A DNA stretch of 64,000 nt, taken from NCBI GenBank assembly GCA_002633005.1, contig NMRA01000031.1, positions 1,551,428 to 1,615,427 of the forward strand, in the 5' to 3' direction. Below the pieces are notes generated by a model, which worked only from the letters and a program-made list of their open reading frames with translations, was not told where the DNA came from and did not search any database. The translations under genes and the position numbers were made by a program. Every line of letters begins with the position of its first letter. The first letter of the stretch is position 1. Shown one piece after another: positions 23,266 to 35,395 of the stretch. Origin of the DNA: Phoronis australis (Eukaryota > Phoronida > Phoronidae).

Positions 23266-24327
23266 AAAATGGATAAAATACGTATATTTACATTCACTTA
23301 TAATGAAATGAGAATGAAAATGTCTAGTATTCAATGATTTTAATCATTTTAAAAAGTGCTACAGAAAGATTTTTTCTTTCATTTTATTGAAACTCCCTTT
23401 AAATCCATGGTTTTGGTTTGACTTTTTGATGATGCAAGTTACCGGTATTAATTACATTTCATACCTTCATGGACTAGATCATCTTAGTGACTGCTCCTGG
23501 AGGTACGGGGCAGTTGCCCCCAGGGGCCAGCTTAGGGGTACATGGGAGGAGTGCTAAACAGGTAAAACTGGGTGGGCTCTAAATGGGTGTTGAGATTATC
23601 CCAGGGGTGTGCATGGCAGGAGTACAAAACAGGTAAAAACCAAGAGAGAAACCACATGGGTAGTGAGACACTCACATAGTCACAAATTTTGGTTGCTAGA
23701 TCCCCCTGACTATTGTCAACATCTGCTGAGGAGGTGATGAGATTTGGCCCTGGTTTTGTGCGTTTCCCCTAAGGACTTTTTGTAATGACCGGTGTCCATG
23801 CCCCTGTAGTCAGTACCATCCTGGGTATTTTCCATTTTCATTCAGTACAAGGTGCTCCCAGCCCACTGCTCCTTTCATCTCCACTCAGCAATTTGTATGT
23901 ATTCCCTATTGAATGCGCTAGTTACCAAAAAGACAACCCTGCATGTTGTTTACTGTAAAGTTTTCTTTTGGAAATTGATTATATGTGGTTAGGAGAACAA
24001 AATTAGTTTTGTTGAACTTTGTGCAACATCGAGTAATTTTTATAATTCAAGGTGGCGGATAAACCCAGTTTCCCAGTTTCGATCTTCTGAAGTTCATGAC
24101 ATACAGGATCTTGCAATATACATCGTTCCTAGTGTTTTCTGGGACGTAGGGTCCATTTCTGGTATTATTTTATAGATACAGGGTGAAACTCAAAGTCAAT
24201 TGAGAGGTCAAAAGTCAAAATGTTATGAAGTCAGGACCTCTCTTGGTGGATGATAAATGTATGTGCAATGTCATAACAAATTCTGCTAAATTCCTCTAAG
24301 ATCCCATAGTGTTAAGGACAAGAGATT
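23266..24327 (+). mobile_element. 1.06-kb insertion present only in block A
   Basis: Block B reads GTGTGATTGTTAAATAC at this point. In A the sequence is split after GATT (23262-23265) and resumes after another GATT (24324-24327), consistent with a 4-bp target duplication. No terminal inverted repeat is seen. The interior holds a GC-rich motif related to 34190-34340 and 53740-53900 (GTGCTAAACAGGT), and a segment related to 46040-46280 (GGAGAACAAAATTAG, GATACAGGGTG). Probably a composite nonautonomous element. Confidence 0.65.
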
Positions 24328-24768
24328 GTTAAATACTAAACCAAGATGTGCCAAACTCTAAAATATAAATATTGCGACTGAACAAGATATATGCGTAGCT
24401 TTATTCGACTTGTACAGGTGATTGATGCGTCTATGCTACATGTAGGCTTATGCGCACTTTTTTCATCTGTTTCGTTGTTTCTTTATTCCCATTCAGCTTG
24501 ATTTTAAAGAAATGTAAAATACTAGGGCCATATCTTACCAAAATTTCACAATATGTAGCCACGTGCAAAGATTCATTACCAACAAAAGTAATATGGATTC
24601 ATTTCGCGACTTGTTGTTGAGTTTTTGCGACTCAATACGTACATGGATAAAGATTAAAGGAAAATCACATGTGTCAATTATAAGCAAATATGAATGACAG
24701 ATACATACTTAGTCCTCATCCACACCTGGTCGTCCTTCACAGTCTTCAACGTGTACCTGTTAGCTCGT

Positions 24769-25990
24769 TTACCGTCTGCAGCAGATAACCCTTGCTTCAC
24801 ACTTACAATACTCTGTGTAACACAGGTCAGCGCCATTGCAACTACAGGGTGTGTCGCTACATGCCTTTCTTTCTGCACCGCAGCTACAGCTGACTGCGTC
24901 CAGTAGCGCTTCGGGTGAAGCATGTGCTGTTAAAATAGCTGCTGTTACTAAAGAGATGTCGACTTTCCGGCCAAGGATGGCAATACACTTAGTTTATGGT
25001 TCATCTCTGTGGTCAGCTCCCTTCCATAACAACATCTGATGGTGTGCTCAGAGTACGCGCAAGTACACATTGGCATCTGTTGATGGCATTTTCTTCAGGG
25101 GTGGGGGCTTTTTTGCCCACAGTAGAGCTTGGTACGGGCATCAATCATTATTTGAAAACTATTCTGCCCATGCAGAGCTTAGAAGAATACATACGCAGTT
25201 TCTGAAACTCAGTGTTGGTCTCGCCAGACTCTTCCAATACCTGATCGAGGCCTGGAATGTTAATTTCAAGTACTTTGAGGGCTGTCAGCTTTCCTTTTCC
25301 AAAAGCATAGGACAATATGTCGCAGCCGGACATAGCATGAATAAGTAGGTGTTGGCTGCCCTTTTTGTGCAGCAATCTCTGAACCGTTTCATTTATGTCC
25401 AAGATATCGCTATTCCACTTCTTCATTTGAATCTGGGTATCAACATCACAAAGACATCGGCGTTGTCACTGAGCATTCGGATGGTGTGGACACCTTCTCC
25501 CACCGCTTTTAACACGTGTGATGTGTGTTTCAAAATCGGTAACTACACAGTCGTTTTGGCTGACCAGCTCGATTTTATGTGGAAGAGGGTAGATAATAAA
25601 AGATCGTTGAGCAGATCCTTGTTCTTGGTATTGTTCATAATTATTTTATCGGCACGGTAGGATGGTGTTTCCTTAGCCTTTACTTGTCTTGACCTCTCAT
25701 GATCTTTTGCACAGGGATTTTCTTGGTCATATCTGTCGTACAGAATTACTGTCTTTGAAGTGGATGATAGATGGGCAAGTCGTGTACCAAAGCTTACCGC
25801 CAAATCTCCTGTAGTTCCGGAGACTGGTCAGACGACTTCATAAGAAGCTGGCCAGCATTCAACACCGCGACTGGAGCAGAATGATTTGCAACAGACTAGC
25901 CAAGAGACATGACCAGGATGATCTTAGCACCCTTTCTCAGGCAGCCGTATTCATCAATCAGGGCTGTTGATAGTGGACTCCTCTTGTACT
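24769..25990 (-). pseudogene. Decayed PIN-like/CXC-family gene, block A copy
   Basis: C-terminal half only, reading leftward in several frames. 25803-25543 has DRYDQENPCAKDHERSR (the basic part of the PIN-like start). 25426-25148 has ETVQRLLHKKGSQHL and HAMSGCDILSYAFGKGK. 24912-24769 is a Cys-rich tail with CSCGAERKACSDTPCSC, then LCYTEYCKC, ending at an in-frame stop. The C-x-C spacing fits a tesmin/TSO1-like CXC zinc module as I remember it, and this copy keeps it best. Homology to block B ends near 26000, where another duplicated block begins, so the 5' half is missing. Confidence 0.7.
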
Positions 25991-26011
25991 GAAAGACATC
26001 GGCTATAGACC

Positions 26012-26135
26012 CAATAGGCGAACATTAAAATCCAAAGCGAGGCTCACTGCGATAAACAAAGCGGAAGTTGGCATTGCGTGAGTTAAGTGGCCGGTCTTTC
26101 GAGTCCAACCTGGATATTAAAATCTTAAAAATGTG
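26012..26135 (+). repeat. Junction repeat E, copy 1
   Basis: ACATTAAAATCCAAAGCGAG through TCGAGTCCAACCTGGATATT recurs at 54446-54570. Here it leads into block C1; at 54.5 kb it leads directly into block D2. Confidence 0.8.
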
Positions 26136-26478
26136 TCGATAATTAAGTATCAGTCCACGGATCCGCCGACCACTGTACAGCCAACAAGCGGCAAGGTGGG
26201 GGGTCAGCCATTCAGATCCATGTTTAATCTGATAAATCACATTAGGGATGAGAGAAATTAGGTGAAGTATGACACCACAAAGTTTGGTGGTTTAGGAGAT
26301 ACAAGGGAAGTGTTCTTGGGTTCAAAATGAGGCAATTTCTTGGTGTGGAATGAGTCATTTTTGACCAAATTTTCTACTCCAGTTTCTGCTTCAAACAGAA
26401 TGGTTTTTGAACAATTTTGATAACACATGATAGGTTCATGACCAATGTCAGTAAAACGGCACCGACACTGCAATATCT

Positions 26479-26492
26479 GTTACCATGGTAAC
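26479..26492. promoter_or_regulatory. X-box-like palindrome, copy 1
   Basis: GTTACCATGGTAAC is a perfect 14-bp palindrome and fits the RFX-type X-box pattern GTNRCC-N2-RGYAAC. It lies about 430 bp before the ATG at 26926, with a CCAAT pentamer about 35 bp upstream. C2 has the same palindrome at 58482-58495. RFX factors bind such sites, often at ciliary genes. Function here is inference. Confidence 0.4.
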
Positions 26493-26925
26493 ACTGGAAC
26501 TGTTTCCGTGGAGGTACATTTCCTTCTTGTGAAAAACCAGCAGTAAGTTTTACCCTTATAGCGAAGCTACCCCCGCGAGAAAACTAAAAATAATAACATG
26601 AACATGTAGAAGACTCCATGCCCTTGAAATTAATTCAATAAAAACTTTGTCAGCCTTTCAGGCAGGCTTGGTAATAGGTGTCTGAATTTCACTATTTTCA
26701 GACTGCGTATGTGTATTTGTCATGTTAAACCAGTCACTAGTTGTGCGCCGTTTCTACGCATTAATATGCCGTGGTATAATACAACAATTAAAAGAATTGG
26801 TTTGCTTAAATGTTTTTAATTAATTTTAAAGACACTAGCATTTCCCACTAAAATATGAAATTATACTAAATTTGTTCATCCAACTCGTCTGAATACCAAA
26901 CTAAAGCTTACAATGCGTTAGTTGA

Positions 26926-27892
26926 ATGATGGCTGACCTAAAGTGCGGGTTTGCGAATTTATCTATTTATCTGGCACTGCCAGTCGCATCGAATGTGGTA
27001 TTTCTACAAATTGCGGAGAGAAACAACTTTGGAAACTCTTGGGAAATGCACAAGGTATAGAGCGAGACATTTGAGCACCTTATAAGAGTACGTGGAGCTG
27101 ATGTGGAGGTGGAACGTGTCCTCCTGAGAAGTAGTCTGTCTCAGTCAGTGTCTGCCTCGGAGGCAGGTGTGGAGCAGGAGCTACATAATCTACCTTATTA
27201 GATTCACTTGCCCGAATCATCGTTACAACACTCGAGATATATTGCTGTCGCCAAAGACACTGAGAACATCCACTGCACACTAGAGGAGAAATCTAGTCAA
27301 GGTTCAACGTCCTGCTTCGTGTGAGCTCAGGTAGGAATCTTTAAACTCCAGGGTCTGACTCCAGAGTCATTCATGCAAAAATACTTTTATTGTCACACCG
27401 TGATTGCTTATAACTTGGGCCTTATTGCTTAATCATATCTTATTCAAATGTGTTGATGTTTATGCAACTACATGTATACATTGGCATAGAAAATAGGTAG
27501 TCATCATAACTTTTCATAACAACCACCAAATGTGTAACATGACTTCTGCCCATGAACTACTTTTAGAGACTAGGGATTATGTTATGTCTGCCAATGAATT
27601 TCTGCGATTATGAAGTTAATTAAACATGCTAAAGCCATCAAAAATATTGGTGCCTTCACTTTAGCTTGGTATTCATATTTTCTGAGCCGAAATGGCCACA
27701 CTAAATTTAATATGTTTAATTTTTTCATTAATACAATTTTAGGAATCAGGAAAGGCTTATGCTGAAGAAGTAGCTTCTGCTGAAGTTGGAGACTTGCTGA
27801 TTATTAGTAAAGGTTGGGTATGGAAAAGTTCACAACCAGCAAGAAGGTACCCTTCTGGACAACTAAGTGAGGGGGCTAGAGAGAGGCCGTAA
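26926..27892 (+). CDS. Candidate two-exon small gene, block C1
   Basis: Exon 1, 26926-27054, codes 43 residues from a double ATG and ends CACAAG|gtatag. Exon 2, 27743-27892, follows acatttttag-like sequence (TACAATTTTAG) in phase 0 and adds 49 residues to TAA. The protein of 92 aa has a hydrophobic stretch at about 9-31 (FANLSIYLALPVAS onward), which could be a signal or membrane segment. Exon 2 reads KAYAEEVASAEVGDLLIISK and RRYPSGQLSEGARERP. C2 keeps both frames, splice sites and stop without indels, while nearby C1/C2 sequence has small indels. No family is recognised. The intron and the promoter palindrome are inference. Confidence 0.38.
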
Positions 27893-30553
27893 AGTCTACT
27901 CCCAGAAGATATGTCAAAGAGAATTTGTAGCTTGAGGAACGAGTCGGGAGAAAAAGAATTTGCCAAAGATTACTGGCTTATACCACAACAGGTCCAAAGT
28001 AATTTCTTGAGATAGGCCAATCTCAGCAAATGTGGGGAAACTGGGACAGAGGAAGTGGAGTATGCATTGAAAGAGGCAATCTGCGATTGTCAAGGATGTA
28101 GCATTGTAAAAATTCAAAGGGAGGAAACAGTACAGTGGCTGGACCTGTAAATACTCTGGCTGATCTGCTAAATCCAGTGGGGGCATTATTGTATCAGCAC
28201 AGTTGTGTAGGGAAGTAGGCTTGTGTGTTGTCGCAAGCTTTGTTTGCACCAGAACTGCTTGTGTGAACAGCACAAATGTGAAATTTACCTAGTCTAAGAC
28301 TGAATTTTTCTCCAGGCACGGATCATGATCCTGGGCCACACGGTAATGGTACATTGTTCATTTTGTTTAGCCACTGGATTTTTTGGTCTGACAGGATTTC
28401 TCAGTGTGGCCATCACATTTAGATGATTTCTGACCACTGTACTGTTCCTTTTCCTTGAAGATGCATAATTGATCTGAATTTATGTTTCCGCATTTTATTT
28501 ACCATTATAGATTTTTATTTGTAAATGGGTATATATTACTGAAATTTGAGACCCTGTTGCAGTTAGGCTGGTTTTGTTAACTCATCTTTTTACCTTGGTT
28601 GTAAACCCATATTCTGTCCATGAGGTAATGAGTTTTGATTTAGACCATTTACCTCTATAAACTTTGCTCAGTTTGTTCCTTATCCAGATGGGAAGTGATT
28701 TCTGGAATTATAGCGAATTGACAGTTTGCTATTCCTTGAGACCATGCTGTGTGTATAAAATCACACACTATTAGTCTGGTCTCTAGCAATTGCATATTGC
28801 CAGATCTTTCAAAGTTCTGAAATTGCTCAAAAGTGACCTGGAAGTAATACCTATTTTGTGATGGTAAAATGGCTAAATCAAAAGTTGTTTTATGTGATTT
28901 CAGGCGAGTTTATGTCCACTTCAAATAATTTTTGTTGCAGTACTGAAAAGTATTGGCACATTAGCTCTGGTGGCTCCTTGTTTTTTTGGCGAATAGACCA
29001 TTTTATGGTTCTCATGGGTAATTTTGTTAGTGGTCTAGTTTGTATGTACAACTGTAATCGTAGGGCAATTGTAATGCAAACCATGTTGCAAAAGTATTTT
29101 TTCATGACCATTTAATGGTAAAATGCTGCCTAATTGGAACCGACATGATAATTTTTCATTTTTGGTGGTTAGTTTTGATAAGAACATTGATGTGGTAAAT
29201 ACAGCTACCTCAAGTTTGTGAAGAAGAGATTTCCTGTGTTGTCAGCGATATTGCCAAATCACTTTTTCGCAGTGAGACTACATCACATTAAATGTAATTC
29301 CCTGACTTTATGGGCTTTGTGTGGTTGACTCTGTCCTGTAGCAATTAGATTGTTGAAAAGATCTAGAAGGCAATTTTTATTAGAGTAATAATATTTGCAC
29401 TTTTGACTGTACAATTATCTTTGCATTGTATTACGAAAACATATTCTGTAGTACACAAGTCTCTGGTTGGTATTTTATATTTTTTACAAGGAATATTTTC
29501 AGCTTAGATGAGTTGTCTGTGAGGTAGGCAATTTTCAAATAAGATAATGAATAAAATTGTCAAACATTGTTTTATTTTTTAGATGAGTGATCTTCCAATA
29601 AGTGATTACTTTTAAAAAACCTGTGCAGAATTTGATTTTTACTCTTTATTTTAAGGAGAATAAATCCATAAACCTGCATTGTCTTGAAATTTTACTCAAA
29701 CTACAGATTGGGTTGGGGATAGGAATCTTAATACAACAGAGTCTGAACCCTTACCATGAGCAATACAACACAATACACGGATATAAAAATTTGGTGTTTA
29801 GGTTCCACGGAAAGGATTCGTGTGCGCGGTAATAGTTACTAAGGTGCGTGGTCATTGTTTGTGGATACTTTGGGATTCCTCTTCTGTGGTCATCCACCCG
29901 AAACCTGGTTGCATAGAGAACAATAGATTAGCATCTTCATTGTTATAATAAAGATATAATGACGAGCACTTATCGGCAACGGTCTGATGTACGCAAGGTT
30001 CCATATCCATGCGACCTGTGTTGTTATATCCAACAGTGACACAACAATGGAAAACAATGATAGGACCGATGGGCGAAAAACATGCAACGAGTTGCCACAG
30101 ACAGTAGTGGAGTTTGTCTTGTCATTCGAATGTTTTTAAGAACTGCAAACCCGGTTTTTCGTCAGGAAAATTTCTGCGGTCTTTTGTTTTAAGTCGTGGG
30201 AAAAACTGCGGTCATGCCACCAAACTTATCATTCATTTGATAATACAGTGCATTGAATGAACATTTGATCAACAGAAAATCTGACTTGAATAGGTGTGAA
30301 TAAATACCCATGAGGAAATTGCAAAGTAAAACAACTGTAAATCAAAATAACCTACATTTGTCGAGTTCATGTCTAACCATGGTCACTGCGGAGGACATAA
30401 TCGGCTTTTTACAAAATGGAGCCATGTGTGGTACTATAGCCCAAAGTGATAAGTAGTAAAACGTTCAAAACATTCAGGAGGAACTAACTTGTTGCAAAAT
30501 ATCGAAAAATATGAAGGACAGTCAGATTTTACGGTGCTCACGCATCGATATCA
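27893..30553. other. 3' part of block C1 without a supported gene
   Basis: Minus-strand open frames at 27757-28273 are shadows of exon 2 or noncoding. A plus frame at 28858-29115 follows a TTTCAG acceptor, but the C2 copy breaks it with indels. A CCTGG at 29904-29908 is the empty site for the C2 insert. Confidence 0.5.
29904..29908 (+). other. Unoccupied insertion site (paralogue of 61946-63344)
   Basis: C1 reads GAAACCTGGTTGCATAGAG. C2 is split here by a 1389-bp TIR element flanked by CCTGG and CCAGG. Confidence 0.85.
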
Positions 30554-31077
30554 GATATATGACAATTTCTCATTTTAGTACATTTGAGGTGCCAAAATGT
30601 ATAACTAATAAACTGTCTGACAAAGTTTTTATTTTATGCAATGAAAGTAATATGTTTTGTCAACATTTTGGCTAAGTTTCATTCTCATAGCAGTGGGGGC
30701 AGTGTACTGAACACAACCTCAAAATGGCATAACGGGCGGCAGTGTAGTAAAACTACTAAATGAGGGCGGTAAATCGGAATCGTGTTTCAAGACATCCGTG
30801 TAACAATCTATAGGCACCAAGTGAATAATAAATCAATAGCTTTCATTCAAGGAAAAATATGAACAGTTAAAACTGGACAGTTTTTATACCGTGAAAATAT
30901 GGCTGCGAAACCGTAAAATGTGTTTGAACCTATAACTTTAGAAAAAACACAATATTTTGAGGAAATATTTCACCGCTGTTTATAGATCCCATAGGACTAC
31001 ATATGTGCCAAATTTGGTGAAAATCGGCTGACCCCCACCTTGCCGCTCATGGTTGGTGCTCTCGTGGACTAGTACTT

Positions 31078-32520
31078 AACCACAGAGACGGAGAAAAATA
31101 TATTAGAGAACAAGCCAATGCACCAAAGAGTTGTCTGACGAAAGGGTATAAGTTTTTTTCGTAAAACTAGGTTCTAAACATGAAAAGTAAATATGACCAA
31201 ACTGCGGCGATCGTAGTGTTACGGATTGCAGGGTTACGTTTATTCTTGTAAATTTTTGATAAATATGTTTTCTACACAAACCAAGCCATCTGTTTGTATT
31301 GTTGACGAGTTGAAGATTCTCATTGCATTTTGATGTCATGTGCAGTTAATCACATCTGGTTTAATTTGTTGCTCAAGAACATTAACATGACTAGCATAGC
31401 CTAGGTCATGGTGAGGTAGGGACTACCGAGACTAACAGTTGATTTGTCATTAATCTGAAAGAATAACTGATGTCATTATATGTTTTTTATTAAAATAAAA
31501 ACCAGGCTCGGAATTGAAAATAAAAGTTATTTGACCATTTTTTAAATTTCAAAAGAAAAAATAAAAACGAGCACAGCCCTAGAAATCGCTTTCGCATCAT
31601 ATCTAGGTTCTTATTCACTCCCTGCACATACTCACAAGTAATTGATTTTAATAATTCTTACGTCTATTTCATGTGCTATATACATGTATATAGGCCGGTT
31701 TCAGATATCAATCTGGCCCAAGTTGAATTTTAATATTAAAACACCTATTTCGTTCCGTCCAAAGCCTAATCTCGTTTTAGAGCTCAATTTCAGTTAACTG
31801 GACTGAGCAAGTATACTGTAGTTATCATGTTTCTTCAGGTGCCTCGTTCGATCTGAGGGGAAAGGTGCTTGCACCTTCCGGTTCTGAGAGGGAAATTTTT
31901 TACCGAGTAAGGGGAAAATCTATCTCCCGATCATCATCAATAGCACCTCTGCCCTGTTGCAAGCTCTCATGGGCTCTGTCTCAAGTAGCATTTTGTGCTC
32001 TTTCAAATAGTCACCTGTATGGTTACGGATGATTTGAACTTCGGAGAGAACTTTTCAATCACTAATTTTAGGCCTCTTGGGGGGGAATTTTGGGGGATTT
32101 TTTGATATTTTTGAGAGGAACACTGGGCCGATATTCGGCCCCAAAATTGGGGGATTAAGATCCCTGTCCTTTTTGGAAAGAATAATGCATCACCTTTCAA
32201 CCCGTAATCATGAAAACACAGCCTGGCTTGCCGAAAATTCTCCGGGTTGTTAACCGAGATGCGACAACTTGAAATACGATCTAACTTTGGGAAAACATTT
32301 TACACGGATATATTTTCCTTCGTCGCTGCCTATAGCATGCGACCCAACGCTTCCGAATCTCAACGTCCTCAGGGATTGTAAAACAGACAACTTAACGTCC
32401 GTATTTTTTCTAGCCGTTCGAGCAACGGAATACACTATGCGGCCAAAAAGCCAACAGAGCTATCGTAGCTAGCCTCGTTTTGGAACGCGCCTCCTGTCAG
32501 CGTGAATTAGGTCTATGTCA
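31078..32520 (+). repeat. Segmental duplication block D1
   Basis: Collinear with 54573-56045, from CCACAGAGACG to GAATTAGGTCTATGT, with more divergence than the C pair. No gene is supported inside. The segment between C1 and D1 (30554-31077) has no visible gene, and its partner would lie outside the window. Confidence 0.88.
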
Positions 32521-32580
32521 ATGCTGCGTTGCTGCCTCACAGCCAACAGCTTCGATAAATCTCGCGTGGTCACGTTTGCT
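32510..32580 (-). pseudogene. Small fragment of the PIN/CXC-family gene
   Basis: The sequence TCAATGCTGCGTTGCTGCCTC and about 50 bases beyond it match 41716-41790, which encode DLSKLL and RHQRS on the minus strand in the block B relic. The fragment directly abuts D1. Confidence 0.6.
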
Positions 32581-34433
32581 GGAACTTTGTTCTTCCGGTT
32601 AGCACCCCATCTATCCGACAGAAGCGACTTTTGTAATCATCAATGACCAAACATCTTTAGCAACATACTGAAATTCACTATGTCATTATCTGACATGATA
32701 ATACGAAACTTTCATATGAGATGTAAAGTAGCTCAGAATAAATAACCCCCTATCTGTCAGAATTTCATTGAATACAGTGGATGTTCTACGAATATCCAAA
32801 ACACAACTTAGAATGCTAACCACATACTTTTCAAGTCTCAATGTCGTTTGTAAGTTGTCGAAATAACATGCCTTGTGAGAGGACAGAAAAACTGATTAAG
32901 AGTGACTCTGTATAAAAACCAACAGGTACAGTCTATACCCAAAATCACAGATTTTGTTTAGACTTGGCACACGTACTTGGTTTTGTGAGATGTAAAAAAA
33001 TAAGTTTTTTAGACTTTTCATCCATTGTTTCTCTTTTTATGACATGCACTTCCATTTTGTAACAAAATTGGGTGCCGAAGTAAGTATGCTTGAATCCATT
33101 TTACTAGAATGTATAGCCAGTTGAATAATAAATAAGTGGTATGGTTTTGAAGGACTATGACTGGATAATTAAATGGCATAACTTTCAATTTCATATTTCA
33201 ATTTGTATTGTTTGATTTTGTGTGGCAAAAACGACTGTTTTGAAGGTTTTCACTGAATCCATTTTTCGCCACTCTGACACTCTGTAGCTACATGTATGGG
33301 CGGATACAAGATTTTGAGTTAGGAATGCCAGGGTAGAGTAATTACCAGGATTTTTCCCATCAGACATTCTCACCTTTGAACTGCCACATGGAATCTGGGA
33401 AAACTTTAGGGGGGCTTAATCTCTGGCCTTATATCCGCCACTGGTAGCAGCCATATTGCACCTTCTCAAAAGCTGACCTTATAATAATTTCTTTAGTCAT
33501 TCCTAGCCTCTTCATTATCTAAAATAAAAAATTCGCCTCTCCCTTGGTTTTTTGTCTCGAAGAATTACACGCAATGCACTTCGTCCTATTTGCCTGTCCT
33601 CAATTGACTCAATCACCTATAGAGGGCCTCCCGAAACATATAATTATCTTGCAAATAAAAAGTAAAAAGCTTGTATTTCAGAGAAAAAGCAGACAGCGCT
33701 ACTAATTACCATTCTCTCAAAACCACACTGATGCTTATTGCTTATTACAAAAATATGTACATAAATTGTGGTTTGCATGCGTGTTTTGTCTAAATCAGTG
33801 ATAGATGGCGCAGAGACTTTGGACGCGACTACCAACCGAATCTGCCTAACACGTGTTTTTTATCTTCGTTGTGAGAGCCACTGATAAAAGAAGGGAGGCA
33901 CCTAAGGGGTTATGGCACTCTGTTTAGTGCAAACAAATTTCAAATCGGCCAAAACTCATTGTATATTTGCGTAATGTCCCCGCATGTTGCTACGAAGTTT
34001 AATCTTCACACCGGTGGTAGGCCAACCCAATGTTCAATATTTTTGACAGGACAATCATTAACGTTAAGAAAAGACATACCTCCAAGGTCAAGAGAAAAAA
34101 TACATGAAAGACAATTTTACTAATGACAGATACTAACACACAATAGGTTAACGCAGTTCAATACAAAGGTCTGGAGTTTGTAGCAAACATACCGAGTGAC
34201 TGACTCGGTGCCGTAGCAAGGGCGCCGCCGGGCACTTGCCGAGGAGGGGCGGGTGCTAAACAGGTGTCGTCTTCAGCTACCAACCGGGGATGGGGGGCGC
34301 CACCTATTGAGGTGTCCTATGGGGACCAGGAGGTGCACGCTTCTCCACTGGACTGACTACTGTCATTTCATCTCAACTACAAACTTCGATTAACTGCGAT
34401 AAAATATATAATACCTGAATATGGCGAGCATTT
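32581..34433. other. Stretch without a supported gene
   Basis: Only short open frames. A GC-rich motif at about 34190-34340 (GGGTGCTAAACAGGT, GGGGCGCCACC) is related to 23490-23640 and, inverted, to 53740-53900. Confidence 0.5.
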
Positions 34434-34997
34434 TATTTAAAAGATATTTTGACGCGTTCCATGCCTCTTTAAAGGACCTTTTTCAGACGGGTTCCTTTTG
34501 CATCACAGACAGTGGTCCTGAATAGTTTATAACGATAAAAGATTTTCTAGAATTGTTTTGAAGATCGTTATTAGGAAAGTATTAGTTGAGAGAAAGAGTC
34601 TTTCACAGGAAACTCGCCCGTTTCGATCAGATTGTCAAAGGCTAACTTTAGGTGACCTTGTACAGTGTTTTATCTTGGATTAAGGTGCACAAGTGCGCAC
34701 ACTGACAATTGAAAGCATAAGTTTTTGTAATTCTTTTGGAATCTTCACCGCAGACACCGTAATAAAATACCACTGGAAGGAACCAAAATTCTGGCCAACA
34801 CGATTATGCGAAGCTTAATACTACACTGTCCATAGTATGGATTAAGTGAGTGAAACGTGCCATGCACCCTGTTCTTCCCAAAAATCGTACCCTACCTCAC
34901 TCGGAACGAATTGCTCAGTTCGATTCTATTCTACTTGTGGAGGTTTTACTGTATGATGACCCCTAGAAAAAAGGAAATGGGTAACAATCTTACCTGG

Positions 34998-35395
34998 GCC
35001 CGGTCTCTAATCATTGTACTCGAAACGAACTCGAAACTATTTTTGGCAATTTCTCTGCCCCTTTTGTGCGAACTTAAGATAATTGGCTATCAGACTGTGC
35101 TCGAATACATTATAGTTTATGCATTGGAGTTTCTAGTTCAAGTTTGCCCTTGAAGACCCTTATATTCGTGCTACAAACTCGAGTAAATACTCGAAATTTC
35201 GAGTTCAAACTCGAACTTATTGCTTTAATATTGGGTTTACAAACTGTGAACTAAGGGCAATAAATTATCTACGTAAATTATTGTGTACTCGAGCATAGAA
35301 TAATAGACACTTATCTTGAGTTCACCCAAAAGTAGAGTAGAAAATGCCAAACCTAATTTCGAGTTCCATTTCGAGTAAAAGATTGGAGACCGGGC
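34998..35395. mobile_element. 398-bp TIR element in a duplicated CCTGG
   Basis: Ends GCCCGGTCTCTAATC and, inverted, GCCCGGTCTCCAATC. Exact CCTGG lies on both sides (34993-34997 and 35396-35400), and the empty site is in block A at 19651. Both arms contain repeated ACTCGAAA-type motifs, so it can fold on itself. No coding capacity: a MITE with a 5-bp target duplication, superfamily unassigned. Confidence 0.9.

Larger units (their letters stand above)
19068..26000 (+). repeat. Segmental duplication block A
   Basis: Collinear with 34434-41725 (block B). The match starts at AAAGATAT...CCATGCCTCTTTAA and ends inside the decayed PIN/CXC gene at the ACATCGG segment near 25996. Shared parts in order: a 5' noncoding segment, a 21-bp array, an old TIR element, the 7-TM gene, its 3' region and the minus-strand pseudogene. 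A alone carries the 1.06-kb insert at 23266-24327. It lacks B's inserts at 34998-35395 and 36573-37625. Confidence 0.9.
26136..30553 (+). repeat. Segmental duplication block C1
   Basis: Near-identical and collinear with 58144-64000. The partner runs off the window end, so the true length is unknown. Differences are scattered substitutions and short indels, plus the 1.39-kb insert that only C2 has. It carries the candidate two-exon small gene. Confidence 0.92.

Noticed and set aside
27914-28273. Minus-strand open frame of 119 codons, partly kept in block C2
   Set aside because: The C2 copy is broken by substitutions, and no motif or splice context is present. Similarity follows from the recent duplication.
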